In this document: in pieces, positions 20,627-30,083 of the stretch | Position numbering within the stretch: the first letter of the stretch is position 1 | How the letters are laid out: each line of letters starts with the position of its first letter | NCBI GenBank assembly: GCA_964035575.1 | Contig: OZ037881.1 | Location: 124,001-188,000, forward strand | DNA length: 64,000 bases | From: Rhynchopus sp. YZ270_cl-10 | Taxonomy: Eukaryota; Euglenozoa; Diplonemea; Diplonemida; Diplonemidae | Reading direction: 5' to 3' | Translations under genes and position numbers: made by a program | Notes under the pieces: generated by a model | Seen by the model: the letters and a program-made list of their open reading frames with translations, nothing else | Databases searched by the model: none | Told to the model about the DNA's origin: nothing

Positions 20627-20743
20627 TAGGCTGATTGACGCCGGGCTTGGTCGGTGGGAATCCTATCGATCGGTGTGTGATCGGTTTAAATCGGTGGTAA
20701 AAAGTGAAAAATGGGGCATTCCAGGCCTACGTCAATCAGCCTA
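20627..20743. mobile_element. Foldback element with TAGGCTGATTGACG ends (MITE)
   Basis: 117 bp with perfect 14-bp terminal inverted repeats TAGGCTGATTGACG and an inner pair GGAATCC/GGCATTCC. Non-coding. Confidence 0.7.
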
Positions 20744-21060
20744 ATTTGGGTGGGACGCCAAACACTAATGTGATTGTGGACGAACCACAAAATGTGAAGT
20801 TATACAAAACGTCCAGACCACTGGTATGCAGGCACACAGAAAGAATCTTATTTAGAGGCCAATACTCCTAAGGGGCGGGATTTTTTTTTGGGCCTTTCTC
20901 AAAAATTTAAGACTAAAACCATAGGAAAAAAAACAAGGGCTCCATTGTGTTCACGTCTTTCAACAAAGGCGGAGCTTTGCAAAATACCTTCTGCACGGTA
21001 GACGCTATCCTGTTCTTTCAAGCATATGCGCTCTCCGCGTTTGAATCAAAGAAAACTTAA

Positions 21061-21090
21061 AAGATGAGAAGTCGGGCCTCGCGTCTTATA
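21061..21090 (-). repeat. Hairpin HP-A, divergent copy
   Basis: Plus strand AAGATGAGAAGTCGGGCCTC, GCGTCTTATA. It keeps AAGATGA and the GCCTC core; the outer 3' arm is lost. Confidence 0.4.
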
Positions 21091-21117
21091 TAAAGAGAAG
21101 AAAGAAGAGTTTGAAAA

Positions 21118-21148
21118 ATATGAACCCAAGCTTCTGCTTCGTCACCTC
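21118..21148 (-). repeat. Hairpin HP-A copy
   Basis: Minus strand GAGGTGACGAAGC, AGA, AGCTTGGGTTCATATT; stem AAGC/GCTT with a short loop. Confidence 0.5.
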
Positions 21149-21760
21149 AGAAAAGACAAGGTGGCTATACATAGTCACCTGTTGAAGGCAAATAAAAACA
21201 CATACACGGGGCATAAGGGGCACATGGGGTATATGGGGCATATGGGGGACCTTTCAGCAACACAATCACAAAGAAATCAGAAGACACAAGGAGATCCGCG
21301 TTTATCCACGGACTGAACCCAGCGCGCCAAGTCGTGCACGGTGCAGACTGGCGGTGAATTCACGTCGGATGTGAGTGGGTTTACGTTCATGTGGATGTGC
21401 AGTTGCCCGGCATCGGGGGGTCTCTCTCCCCCTGGAAGGGAAAGTGCAAGAAAGCGGTGTATTCCACATTACGTTCGCATGCATGTGATTTCGTGATTTT
21501 TTTTTGTGATTCTCAATCGAGTTTGTGCGATTTGTGATCTGAGGCGAGTGAAAAGGTACCCCAAAAATCACCCGAACACACACGCTGACTTTTTAAAAAT
21601 GATAACTTTTGATATATTTTTTTGGAAAGAAAAAAAAAGCGGTTATTGAACGAGATATAAAAGAACAGGCGGGAAACAGTCGCTGTCAAAGGCATCTTGA
21701 CGCGGGTGGTCCGCATGTCTGGTTTCTTAGGAAGAAGTTTTTTTGTTTTTTTGTTTTTTT

Positions 21761-21822
21761 GATAAATTGTTGGATTAGTGTAGTTACCTCGGTTGTGTTG
21801 CCACAGTTGTGCAATCTCCACT
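21761..21822 (-). repeat. Dispersed repeat RF-C, best copy
   Basis: Plus strand GATAAATTGTTGGATTAGTG, TAGTTACCTCGGTTGTGTTG, CCACAGTTGTGCAATCTCCA. Copies near 535, 10452, 13360, 32393 and 49307 have the same orientation. T-runs flank it on both sides. Confidence 0.75.
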
Positions 21823-21965
21823 TTTTTTGTGTTTCTTTTAGAAGCAAAAAATTGGGTGATAATACCGACATCTCATTCAGCGTGCAATGGATGAAGGCAC
21901 AAAAAAAACTTGAAAATTGAAACGTTTATTTTTTTGTTGTTGTTTTTTTAAAGTTGAAAGATACC

Positions 21966-22073
21966 TACAGTAAACACTCTAATTAATAAGCATCTAATTC
22001 GTGAAATTCCTGATTCCGGATTTTTTGCAGAAATTCAAAGAATTAGGAATTCACGAAATAGAGTTCGACTGTA
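21966..22073. mobile_element. Foldback element with TACAGT ends (Tc1/mariner-like MITE)
   Basis: 108 bp. TACAGTAAACACTCT at the left and the complement of TACAGTCGAACTCT at the right; inner arms ATTCGTGAAATTCCTGATTC and its near complement pair. TA at both tips. Confidence 0.6.
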
Positions 22074-22666
22074 TATCTAAATGAAGATGTTGTGACACCG
22101 CTATATATCGTTACAAAAATAAAACATAAGACAACTGTTTTTAGTCACCTTAGAAAAAAGAGGGCTGACCCTAAATATGGGGCTGCGAATGGAGGCGAGT
22201 GGACCTACCGAAAACACAAAAAAAAACATGGCAATAATTAGGCATTCCAAGAGAAGGAATATATGAGTCGTTTTCATCAGTCGCCCCTACGCCTTATCCA
22301 TCCCACAGAACCATACTCTCCCAGGACTAACCCTTATTACGTACCGTGTATCGGCCTTATCTTCAAACTACCTGATTTTGCCTGAAATTTGGGTGGAATT
22401 CATGTGGTATTTATACCCCTCAAACCCCTCAAAAAGTTCAGGAAAAGTCAAGGCAGTCAACCTATCCAGGTTAGTATATAAGGTAAATAAACTCTGTTGA
22501 GGCATAAAAGTTGAAAAAAAAATGCAAAAGAAAAGGCCTCGTGAACAATCCTTGGGTGGACCCCCAACCCACGTAGTCCTACCAACAAAGTGTGGAGTCT
22601 GGCATGGTGTGTCCCCTCCGATACCTCGCAATTTTAAATAACGAAAACGCGAGTTTCCCCAGGGGG

Positions 22667-22843
22667 AAAATAGAAACTTAACACTCATCACACGATAAAA
22701 CCCATGGGAGAGGTTGTGGTGAAACGCACACACCTCGACCTGTTTGGTGAGGAGTGGCTCTGCAACGCGGTTCTTCCCTAGAACCGCAAAGTGTGTTCAA
22801 AGTGCGTTGTTTCTATTTCCTCCTTCATTTCACGAGGTGACAA
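22667..22843. ncRNA. Structured segment, copy 1 of a near-identical pair
   Basis: About 177 bp repeated at 40259-40436 with only a few differences. AAATAGAAAC (22668-22677) pairs with GTTTCTATTT (22809-22818) to close about 150 bases. Inside, AACGCAC pairs with GTGCGTT next to the closing stem. Two local hairpins follow: CCTCGACC with GGTGAGG, and GCGGTTC TTCCCTA GAACCGC. CCCATGGG is palindromic. A shared 25-bp tail runs beyond the closing stem. No A/B boxes, no Sm site and no known RNA family recognised. It could instead be a small transposon with inverted ends; strand cannot be decided. Confidence 0.5.
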
Positions 22844-22904
22844 AAAAAATTGTGGGCGACGAAGTGGTTGGTGACACTTCGAGCCTTTCGAGGGAGAAAA
22901 AAAA

Positions 22905-23093
22905 AAGAAAGCGTTGGTTCATGTGTTCTTCTCCGAAAACACAGATACGAATGGTTTGATCCGAGACGTCATCCTTCTCAAGAGCTTTTGGATGGATGAC
23001 AGGGCCTGCTGTGATATTTGCATACATCTTGGCAAGCACGTTGCCGTGTATAGCAGCAGACCCACCTCTTGAGATGTGGCTGTCCCTTTCCTC
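22905..23093 (-). CDS. Possible isolated exon, unknown protein
   Basis: Downstream of an acceptor-like TTCGTTCGCACAG the minus strand reads EERDSHISRGGSAAIHGNVL, AKMYANITAGPVIHPKAL and EKDDVSDQTIRICVFGEEH without stops, in DNA lacking homopolymers. Base composition and protein look are coding-like. No family recognised, no partner exon found and no clear end. It may be an exon of an unresolved minus gene or a gene remnant. Confidence 0.25.
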
Positions 23094-23578
23094 CTGTGCG
23101 AACGAAGTAGCAGGTATCAAAGGCAAATACCAAAGACAACTAAACCTCCCTCACTCACGCACCCCACTCCCTTCCCTTCCCCTCCCTCCCTCACTATTTT
23201 TAACAAAATCTAACAAAAAAATGGGGTGCAGAACGGGGGGGTAGAACTGATTGAGAAGGGATTTACCTTTCCACGGGGGGAGACGCCACAACAACAATCA
23301 CAGAAAATCACTAAGGCCCTCTGTGCGCTGTTGTGAAGACAACCGCCGCCCGCGAGCAACCAGGTAAAGCTTATTCGATGACAGCACCGCCACGTTGCAT
23401 CACCTAGCAAACGTCGAGCACAGGCGCATCCCCAATCAAAATTTTAGGTTTTGCTAAATGCTTAACACTCCCTGGGTTGATAAACGCAACCGAACGCAAT
23501 GAACCGCACCGATGCGCTCTCGTTTGCTTAGTCAATATAAAAATCTCCTAAAAAAAAAAAATACAAAGTGATGTGGAC

Positions 23579-23608
23579 CGTACAAACGCCTCTACGACGT
23601 CTGTACGG
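23579..23608 (-). repeat. Hairpin HP-B copy with alternative outer stem
   Basis: Minus strand: CGTACA pairs with TGTACG around GACGTCGTAGAGGCGTT. In the other HP-B copies the outer stem is AGTGC/GCACT instead, so both sides of the stem have changed together. Confidence 0.6.
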
Positions 23609-23640
23609 GACCCTTTTAAAAGAGAGAAAAAAGGTTGAAA

Positions 23641-23665
23641 GACGAATATGCCTCTTGTGCACACC
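23641..23665 (-). repeat. Hairpin HP-A copy
   Basis: Minus strand: GTGTGC, loop ACAAGAG, GCATAT; two G-U pairs on the minus strand only. Followed by TCGTCTTTCAACC. Confidence 0.6.
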
Positions 23666-23907
23666 CTAGAAAAGAACGAAACGTTTGGTAGTGTTGTACA
23701 AAAAAATAATAAAAAGAGAAGTCGAAAGCGCAAACGCCCCGTGCGGGCATCAAAAAATAAAGAATTAAAAAAAAAAAAAAAACGTGAACGATCGAACTTA
23801 AGGGCCTTTCGTGGGGCGCCTTACCTTGTTCTGTGCTTCGTCATCTTCAGAAAATAAAGAGAAAACGTGAAAAATATGGAACTGCCGCACAATAAAGAAA
23901 AGCTTGT

Positions 23908-23942
23908 AAGATGATCCTAAGCCTCTCGTGCTTAGTCACCTT
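23908..23942 (-). repeat. Hairpin HP-A, reference copy
   Basis: On the minus strand: outer arm AAGGTGA pairs with TCATCTT (seven pairs, one of them G-U), inner stem CTAAGC pairs with GCTTAG, loop ACGAGAG, a GA bulge on the 3' side. On the plus strand the G-U becomes an A-C mismatch, so the RNA-like fold belongs to the gene-sense strand. Sequence after the 3' arm is ACAAGCTTTTC. About twenty further copies are listed here, all in this orientation. Confidence 0.75.
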
Positions 23943-23951
23943 GCTTAAATA

Positions 23952-24064
23952 AAACTTGACTTGCAATACCAAGCCCCCCTTGTGACAGTGTACCTTTTGG
24001 TACATGAAATTTTTGGTGGCAATCCATGCAGTCCTACATCTATTTCGTGGTTTACATCTTATAT
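23952..24064 (-). repeat. Dispersed repeat RF-D, copy 2
   Basis: Plus strand GACTTGCAATACCAAGCCCC, GTGTACC, CCATGCAGTCCTACATCTAT, CGTGGTTTACATCT; has a deletion relative to 31547-31661. It follows an HP-A hairpin directly. Confidence 0.7.
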
Positions 24065-24083
24065 TCGAGAAAGTTGGTAAAAT

Positions 24084-24121
24084 AAGATGATCCAAGCCTC
24101 TCTTTTGTGCTTAGTCACCTT
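24084..24121 (-). repeat. Hairpin HP-A copy
   Basis: Minus strand AAGGTGAC, TAAGC, a longer loop ACAAAAGAGAG, GCTTG, GATCATCTT. The stem closes with a U-G pair on the minus strand. Confidence 0.65.
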
Positions 24122-24956
24122 ACAAAAAAGGACGAAGTTTTTTTGGGGGGAAAATAAACAAAAAAAAGGAGAAGTGCAAAAGGCCTCATTTGACGCCGGA
24201 GGACGCAGGCACTGTAAAATAAATAAAACAAAAAACAAAAACAATACTGTTGTAAGGGATGCATGGCACGAAGGCCCGACATCTTTCATTTAAACAGTGT
24301 AATGATGCAGGAAAAAGGGTTAAAAAGAAACCATAAGGAAAGAGAAGTCAAGTAGGGAAAGGGAAAGACAGATGGGGTGGGAGGGTACTTTCTTTGTGAA
24401 ACAGCGTTAACAACGTTGCTAAAATAAAAAATAAAAAAGAAACTTGAAAGATGACTGGACCTCAAAGGAAAATCTACAAAAGAAAATGCAAGTCTTTTTT
24501 TTTGTTTTTTGTTTTTTTTTTTGGAAACTTGATTTGTAATTCGTGTGCATGTAGATGCCAAAGAAGTGGCCAGTATTATTTTATTGGCTGATGACTATAA
24601 GTTGTTAGTTGGTAGTTGTTGTAGTTTGTGATGGTGTTTAAAGAAAAGAAAAGAAAAACAATTTTTTTTGAACCCTGTCGTCAAAATATGAATTTTCGCG
24701 CCGGATTTTTTATCACCCAGAGGGATGATCTTACCACCACATGCGCCAGCAAAAAAAAAAAACACACTGTTTTTTTTTTTTGTTTGTTGTATCGACAATA
24801 TCGCTTTCCTCCCCCCCGCCCCTCCTGTTTAAAAATTTGGGCGATGTTTTTTTTTTTCTAAGCACACTGCATGTAGGGAGAAAAAACAAAAAGGTGAAAG
24901 GTGAAGGGTAAGACAAAAAAATATAAACTAAAACAAAAGAAAGTATAGTTGTTATA

Positions 24957-24985
24957 GCGCAAACACCCTCGAAGGATGCAGGCAC
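24957..24985 (-). repeat. Hairpin HP-B copy
   Basis: Minus strand GTGCC, then ATCCT TCG AGGGT, then GCGC; inner stem differs from other copies but remains paired. Confidence 0.55.
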
Positions 24986-25026
24986 AATACCCTGTGAACC
25001 GACACCAGGAAAAGAAAAAGGGTGAT

Positions 25027-25059
25027 GAGATGATCCTAAGCACTCTCGTGCTTAGTCAA
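25027..25059 (-). repeat. Hairpin HP-A copy
   Basis: Plus strand GAGATGATCCTAAGCACTCT, CGTGCTTAGTCAAG; inner stem CTAAGC/GCTTAG as in the reference copy, outer 3' arm altered. Confidence 0.6.
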
Positions 25060-25280
25060 GTCTTGATGAAATCGTGCACGATACCATTGTGAGAAGAAAT
25101 ATAGTGCATAAGATGTATGTGCCTCCGTGCGACAGATACGGTCTTATTTTTCACAATTTGGTATCGCTTGAGAACACCTTGTAGATCTCTCTGGTGTCAC
25201 GCTCAAGGATTTATGTTTGTTTGTTGAAAATGGTAAACTCATAGAAAGTGGGCAAAAAAATGAAATATCAAACTTAAAGC

Positions 25281-25309
25281 TGTACGAACGCCTCTGCGGA
25301 CGCAGACAT
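25281..25309 (-). repeat. Hairpin HP-B copy
   Basis: Plus strand CTGTACGAACGCC then CTGCG GA CGCAG, a perfect local hairpin. Confidence 0.5.
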
Positions 25310-25845
25310 AAAAAAAAAGAGAGAGAAAAAAAAAGGTAACGTTGATACTGTGCAAGCACCTCAAGGAAACAGCACAGAAGAAGAAGGAAGAAGAAGGAAA
25401 AAAAACGCCCACACAGTATGCTTATAAAGGAATAGTACAGTGGAAAGAATGACAAAAGAAATGGGAAAAATAGAAAAATACTTTTTTATTTTGGATGATG
25501 TGGCTAGTGGGGAGTCAAGAGACACTTCGGATTTTGCCGTTGCTGCATTTCGTTTTTTCTTTTCTTTTTTCTTTTCTTTTTTGCAAACAAGAATCTGTCG
25601 AGTGGGAAGGGGGTGGATCAGATGTGGGATAAGTTTGAAAACCTTTTTTTTTATTGAGCTCGTGTACTCCATGTCACCAAAAAAAAGCGCTTAGGACACT
25701 TGCAGACAGCACACCTCAATCCCCAAGAGTGTGGCAGAGATGCGACGAAAAAATAGGCAACTCTGGTCTGACAGTTTGTTCTCTTAGTACGACGTCCAAG
25801 CGAAAGGTCTCTTGACAAAAATAGCTATTATAACCGGTAATCATA

Positions 25846-25913
25846 AACGCTTTGCGGAGGGGTCCGGTGCCTCTGCCGCGTGCACCCGGGTCCCTCAGCG
25901 GGCGGAAAGCGTT
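25846..25913 (-). ncRNA. GC-rich 68-bp hairpin between 9-bp direct repeats
   Basis: AACGCTTT pairs with AAAGCGTT, AGGG with CCCT, and GGTGC with GCACC around a central loop. It is strikingly GC-rich in AT-rich DNA. Direct repeats ACCGGTAAT flank it (25833-25841 and 25921-25929). On the minus strand the centre reads GGTGC, ACGCGGCAGAG, GCACC, the same loop type as HP-A. It could be an expanded HP-A relative, a small RNA precursor or a tiny foldback transposon with a target duplication. Confidence 0.5.
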
Positions 25914-25992
25914 AAGGAGTACCGGTAATACGATGGTTTATTACCAAAAAAATTGTTTTCGGTAGTAAAAAAAAAAAACAGTGAAGCTTGAT

Positions 25993-26022
25993 AGTGCACA
26001 CGCCTCTGGGGGTGCAGGCACT
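25993..26022 (-). repeat. Hairpin HP-B copy
   Basis: Minus strand AGTGCCTGCACCCCCAGAGG, CGTGTGCACT; outer stem AGTGC/GCACT, inner CCT/AGG. Confidence 0.6.
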
Positions 26023-26052
26023 ACTCAAAACACTCAAAAAAATAAGGTTTGT

Positions 26053-26088
26053 AAGATGAACCGAAGCCTCTCTGTTCTTCGTCACCTT
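26053..26088 (-). repeat. Hairpin HP-A copy with swapped stem
   Basis: Minus strand AAGGTGA, CGAAG, loop AACAGAGAGG, CTTCG, GTTCATCTT. The inner stem is CGAAG/CTTCG instead of TAAGC/GCTTA, a compensating change. Confidence 0.7.
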
Positions 26089-26723
26089 CAACAACAATCT
26101 GCGGACAAGGCACATGGTGCGCTTGCATGCAGGGGGGGGAAATGGGTATATCTGGGCAAGGGTTTTTCTAAGGATTATTGCTGGGGGGGTTATGTGAAGG
26201 GAAGTGTGAAAGCAAGGGCGGAATAAAAAAAGAACCCGGTATTGCTGGTTGGGTGGGAAGAGGCCGCAAGGGGGATAGCGGAATCATGGGGTGTTTTAAT
26301 GGGGTGTTTTTCGCCAGAGTGGGGCGACCTGGTTGATGACGTTTTGCACATAGAGACTCGGAGCGACCCGGCCCAATGACAAGTTCATCACCAATTCAGA
26401 TACGAAAAAAAAACAAACAAAAAAATATCATTTTTTTTGCCAACTTATCCGACAAACGTTGTGAGAAAGATAGAGTATTTTATCCCTCCTGATATGCAAC
26501 AAAGAAAAAATAGAATCGTGTGTCTGCTGTGTTTGGCGCAAAAAAATGAAATTAAATCCAAACTGCTAAACTCCTCTGAGACACACTGGGCAAAAAAAAA
26601 AAAAAAAAACAAAATTCCAGTAGTCAGACGTCTACTTGCTCACTCAAACTCCCTTTTTTTTGAATATATCGGCCAATTGTCACAGAAGATCACTACATTA
26701 TTTCGCTCTTCTCTCCCTCCTAA

Positions 26724-28277
26724 TCAGCGAAGCATCACATGCTGTCTCGTCTCGCGCATATTACCCTGACTCCACGTACGCGGAGTGCGGGCACCTACAC
26801 CCCCACCTGACGCTTGCTCCGAGCGTTGTGAAGGCTTGTGTCCAGGGCGCTGCTCGTTTGCAAGCGAGATGTCCTCGATAACGACCGGCTTCACAGGCGC
26901 ACCCTTTGCCGGAGAGCTCGAGCACTTACAGCCAAAGGCCTGCGCATCGATGGTGGCCTCCGTGATGATCCCTTCTCCAAAGCTTTCCTTGGCGCACGAC
27001 GCAAGCTCTGCAAATGCGTCTCTGACCATTTCCTTCAGGCCAACAACGGATGCGTCGGCACGCATCAATCCGAGACGGAACCGTGTCTGGAGAGAGTGCG
27101 AGATGCGCAGGAGTCCAAGCGCCTCGGGAGACCACTTCCCCCACCCAGGGGAGATCACCTGTGGGACGACAGGGGGGTTCAGGGATCTGCCGAAACGCTC
27201 AAGGATTGCGAGGGCGACAGGAGTGGGCGGTGTCTCGCGGGGTGCGACCTTTGGGCTGTAGTCACGGAGGCCAATGACAGCGCTGGCAGCCATGCGTGGG
27301 TCGACGTACTTCGCATAGCCGTACACACGCCCGTTCATCTGGCTCGGTGCGATCCACAGGGCCTGCAGACCAAGTGGGTCTGGGGCATTGTCCGGCGTCA
27401 GTGCAAATGCCTCAAAGATCTGCACCAAGTAGTGGCAAATGCAGTGCGAGTCCGTGACCGCCGCCTGGAAGAAGACGCGGCTCCCAGAGGGGTAGTTGTT
27501 GTGCAGCAGCGGCTCCGACATGGGCGAGCGGTCCGCGTAGTTCTGGCGGAAGAAATTCACCAGCGCGTCCCCGTAGCGTGCCCGCAGGAGCGTTTTGTTG
27601 GACCACATTCGGTTCCGCCAGGACACACGCAGCGTGGTACCGCGGGAAGTCGCGTACAGGAGGGGTGCAGACGACACACCAAGATTCACCGTCACATGCG
27701 ACTCATGCGGCAGAGCCAGAGGAACCTGCGCCTGCTGTTGCTGTGCCACCTGGGCAACGGCCTGGGTCTGCACCAAGGGAGGCGACTGCACCTGCACCTG
27801 CTGTACTTGTTGCACCTGCTGGACCTGCTGCGCCGGCTGTTGCTGTGCGACCTGTGGAAGTGCCTGCGTCTGCATCGTAGCTGTCTGCGCCTGCACTGCC
27901 TGGAGCAGACTTGCGCCGTCCTGCACGGTTTTGACGAGACGGTAGTTCATGACGGGCATATGGTTCACCTGGATCTGCTGCAGGGGCATCACCCGGGGAT
28001 TGCAGACGGGCTGCTGGTACATCTGCTGCTGCTGCACCTGCATCTGCACCTGCTGTGCTGCCTGCACCTGCTGCAACACATTCTGCGTCTTGCCAACAGC
28101 AACACCCAAAGGCCCGAACAGCACCGGGGTAGGCGAGCACGGCTCCGCCCCCTCCTCCTCGTTATCCATCAGCTGCGGCATTGCCATGTCAACCACGTCG
28201 TCTTCAAGCGAATACGCAACCTGCTGCATATCACGCGCAGGCGACAACGGCAGGGTAACAGACGGGAGCAAGGCCAT
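26724..28277 (-). CDS. Gln-rich protein of unknown function
   Basis: Single open frame of 517 residues in GC-rich sequence; the ATG at 28275-28277 follows an A-rich leader. Residues 15-60 are acidic. Residues 66-192 are dominated by Gln with Val, Ala and Met (VQQVQQVQQ repeats), a low-complexity segment of the kind found in transcription or RNA-binding regulators. Residues 195-455 look globular (SWRNRMWSNKTLLRARYGD; SGSRVFFQAAVTDSHCICHY; GYAKYVDPRMAASAVIG), and the 455-517 tail is basic and Ser-rich. No catalytic motif or known domain is recognised. No signal peptide or membrane helix, so it is probably cytosolic or nuclear. The opposite strand also has a long open frame (to 28319), but its Arg/Leu/His-rich reading looks like a shadow. 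Confidence 0.72.
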   Translation of the reverse strand: MALLPSVTLPLSPARDMQQVAYSLEDDVVDMAMPQLMDNEEEGAEPCSPTPVLFGPLGVAVGKTQNVLQQVQAAQQVQMQVQQQQMYQQPVCNPRVMPLQQIQVNHMPVMNYRLVKTVQDGASLLQAVQAQTATMQTQALPQVAQQQPAQQVQQVQQVQQVQVQSPPLVQTQAVAQVAQQQQAQVPLALPHESHVTVNLGVSSAPLLYATSRGTTLRVSWRNRMWSNKTLLRARYGDALVNFFRQNYADRSPMSEPLLHNNYPSGSRVFFQAAVTDSHCICHYLVQIFEAFALTPDNAPDPLGLQALWIAPSQMNGRVYGYAKYVDPRMAASAVIGLRDYSPKVAPRETPPTPVALAILERFGRSLNPPVVPQVISPGWGKWSPEALGLLRISHSLQTRFRLGLMRADASVVGLKEMVRDAFAELASCAKESFGEGIITEATIDAQAFGCKCSSSPAKGAPVKPVVIEDISLANEQRPGHKPSQRSEQASGGGVGARTPRTWSQGNMRETRQHVMLR

Positions 28278-28628
28278 TTTTATATTTTTTTTCTACCCTC
28301 AAAAAGATGTCGGGGATGAAGAAATTCCTGTAAAAATAGAAATACCGAGTTGAACATCGTTTGGGCAATAGGGCACTAAGACGACGATACTGTGAGAAGG
28401 GGAATAAGAACAGATTTTTTCTCTCAAAAATGGCCTTTTTTTTATGATTTTTTTTTCATGCTGCATCGCACCGTTTCCACCAGCCGTACAATATGGCGGA
28501 GGTAGGAAGAAACAAAAAGTGATCAAAAAAAGAGGTAAGAAGCCAAGAATGAAAATGACGACCGCCGGTTTGTAAAGCGTAGGCGGTACAGCATCACACC
28601 TTCCCGAAGAGGAAAAAAAAAAAAAGAA

Positions 28629-28676
28629 TGGTAATCAATGCACCAGACTGACCCACGATGCCAGCCCCGGATGAAA
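28629..28676 (-). repeat. Dispersed repeat RF-E copy, split by a transposon
   Basis: TGGTAATCAATGCACCAGAC, TGACCCACGATGCCAGCCCC, GGATGAAA, then the hAT element. The expected continuation (GCACAAAA) resumes at 30176, after the element and a duplicated TGAAA. Confidence 0.75.
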
Positions 28677-28849
28677 CAGGGTTTTTTCTAGGGGGAGCGG
28701 GGGGGGACGGCGCCCCCCCCCAGATTTTGGGGGGAAATTCGTCCCCCCCCGGGGGGGGACGAATTTTGACTTGGGAAAAAAGGATATGGGGGGTGGTTGG
28801 GGGTCACCCGCACAGACCCCCATTTGGGACACCACGTACGTAACCTGCA

Positions 28850-28961
28850 CAGGGCGTTCGCCCCGGGGCGAAAAAAAATTTTTTTCGTTAAAAAAATCTT
28901 TTCCTGAAAAAATGACATTTTATTTCGCCCCAGGGCTTCGCCCCACCGGGGCGAAACCCTG
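28850..28961. mobile_element. Small foldback element inside the hAT remnant
   Basis: 112 bp starting CAGGGCGTTCGCCCC and ending GGGGCGAAACCCTG. The ends pair imperfectly, and inner GGGGCGAAA and TTTCGCCCC repeats pair as well. The CAGGG...CCCTG tips resemble those of the larger elements. Confidence 0.45.
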
Positions 28962-29137
28962 TATAAATAAATAAATAAAAAAAATTTAAAAAGGAAGAAA
29001 AAAAAAAAAGAGAGAGAGAGAGAGATTTCTCCCCACCACCCTGTCGACCCCCCCGGAGAGGAAGTTTCCCCAGCACTCCCGCTCGCTCCTCAATCCTGCA
29101 GTCAGCTGAAGGTGTCCCGTACCCCCTGTTATAGAAG

Positions 29138-29353
29138 GTGTCACTACTCGTGTCAACTCTATCTTCAACCTCGGTGGAGGCAGAGAGACGGTTTAGTTTA
29201 TTGAAAATAATCAAAATAAGGATGAAGTCTCATATGACGGATGCCTCTCTCTTGTACATCTGTTTGATTAAACAACACAAAGAGACCCTCAGTGAGGGGG
29301 GATTGATGAAATTCTCCATCGTTTTGCTGGTTTTAGTGCTGGGGAAGGGATAA
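29138..29353 (+). pseudogene. hAT transposase, C-terminal dimerisation segment (remnant)
   Basis: The frame reads STLSSTSVEAERRFSLLKII, then RMKSHMTDASLLYICLI. This fits the hAT family C-terminal signature (small residues, Ser-Ser, Glu-Arg, Phe-Ser, then a helix with Arg-Met and a Leu-rich end). An upstream VPYPLL is also typical but a stop codon intervenes (29133-29135 region), and no DDE catalytic core is found within the element, so it is a decayed copy. Confidence 0.65.
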
Positions 29354-29544
29354 CGTGCAAATCGCAATTTTTTTTTGATCACTCAGTACCAGGGATTCAC
29401 CCCCACGAACTAGCTTCTCTCCGGCGGAAAAATTTTTTTTGACCTATTTTAAGCACTAGTAAAAATGCAAAATTTTTGGGTTTTTTGGCATTTCGCCACG
29501 ATTCAGGAAAAACGATGGCGATAGCGAACGCCCTGAACCTGCAC

Positions 29545-30083
29545 CAGAAAAAAAAAGGGGGGGCAGGGAGTCGAGCGCGTCTTATCCCCTTCCTGGCATC
29601 ATTGTGAAGAGGATATAGCGAGGTGAAGTTTCAGACCGTGCCCCCAATTCACTCAATCTTTGCACCATTTGACGTACCGAACAAAGAGTGAGAATAAGGG
29701 ATCGGCAAAAATAAAAAAAGTAGCGTACCGTGCGCCTGCGGCGCAGCTCAAAACTTATGAGCGGAATACCACAGCCCTCTACCATAGTTTGGCTGTAAAA
29801 ATGTTCAATTTTAGGTCACAATTTTTTGAAATGTTGCGTACCGTGGCTTCGTCAAAAAGTTCTGATATCATGACCGCCGTTTCTTCTTGTATTGAGGGAA
29901 GGTTCCGTGGAACATGAGAAAAAGGGTTGGTTTGGTTCTTGATGTACGTTACCATCCACGTTATCACGTATTTACGTGAAATGAACGGACTTTTTTGCGC
30001 GGAGCCGGAAAAATTTTGACCCCTTTTTGGACATATCTTCACGGTTTTGGAAAAAAATTCCATGAAGATAAGCGGAAACCCTG
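29545..30083 (-). repeat. Inverted relative of the element at 32478-33166
   Basis: About 540 bp that matches the reverse complement of 32478-33035 closely, ending at AGCGGAAACCCTG (30071-30083). Shared words include GCGTACCGTG, CCACAGCCCTCTACCATAGT and GAACCAAACCAACCC (complement). The two copies lie 2.4 kb apart in opposite orientation. Confidence 0.75.

Larger units (their letters stand above)
18917..22666. other. Gene-poor stretch with small inverted-repeat elements and hairpins
   Basis: AT-rich. Contains three short foldback elements (19742-19851, 20627-20743, 21966-22073), HP-A hairpins (19327, 20405, 21061, 21118), an RF-C copy (21761-21822) and a repeat (19441-19484, GCATTCAATAAATTGATAGC) shared with 50221-50268. 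No protein gene supported. Confidence 0.45.
23100..26723. other. Gene-poor stretch, end of the 11-kb gap
   Basis: AT-rich, carrying most of the HP-A and HP-B hairpins, an RF-D copy (23952-24064) and the GC-rich hairpin at 25846-25913. The region 23210-23430 has moderate open frames on both strands, but no gene could be built. Confidence 0.45.

Noticed and set aside
26838-28319. 493-codon plus-strand open frame opposite the Gln-rich gene
   Set aside because: The antisense of CAG-rich codons gives Leu/His/Cys-rich text. The minus reading has a better start and globular segments.
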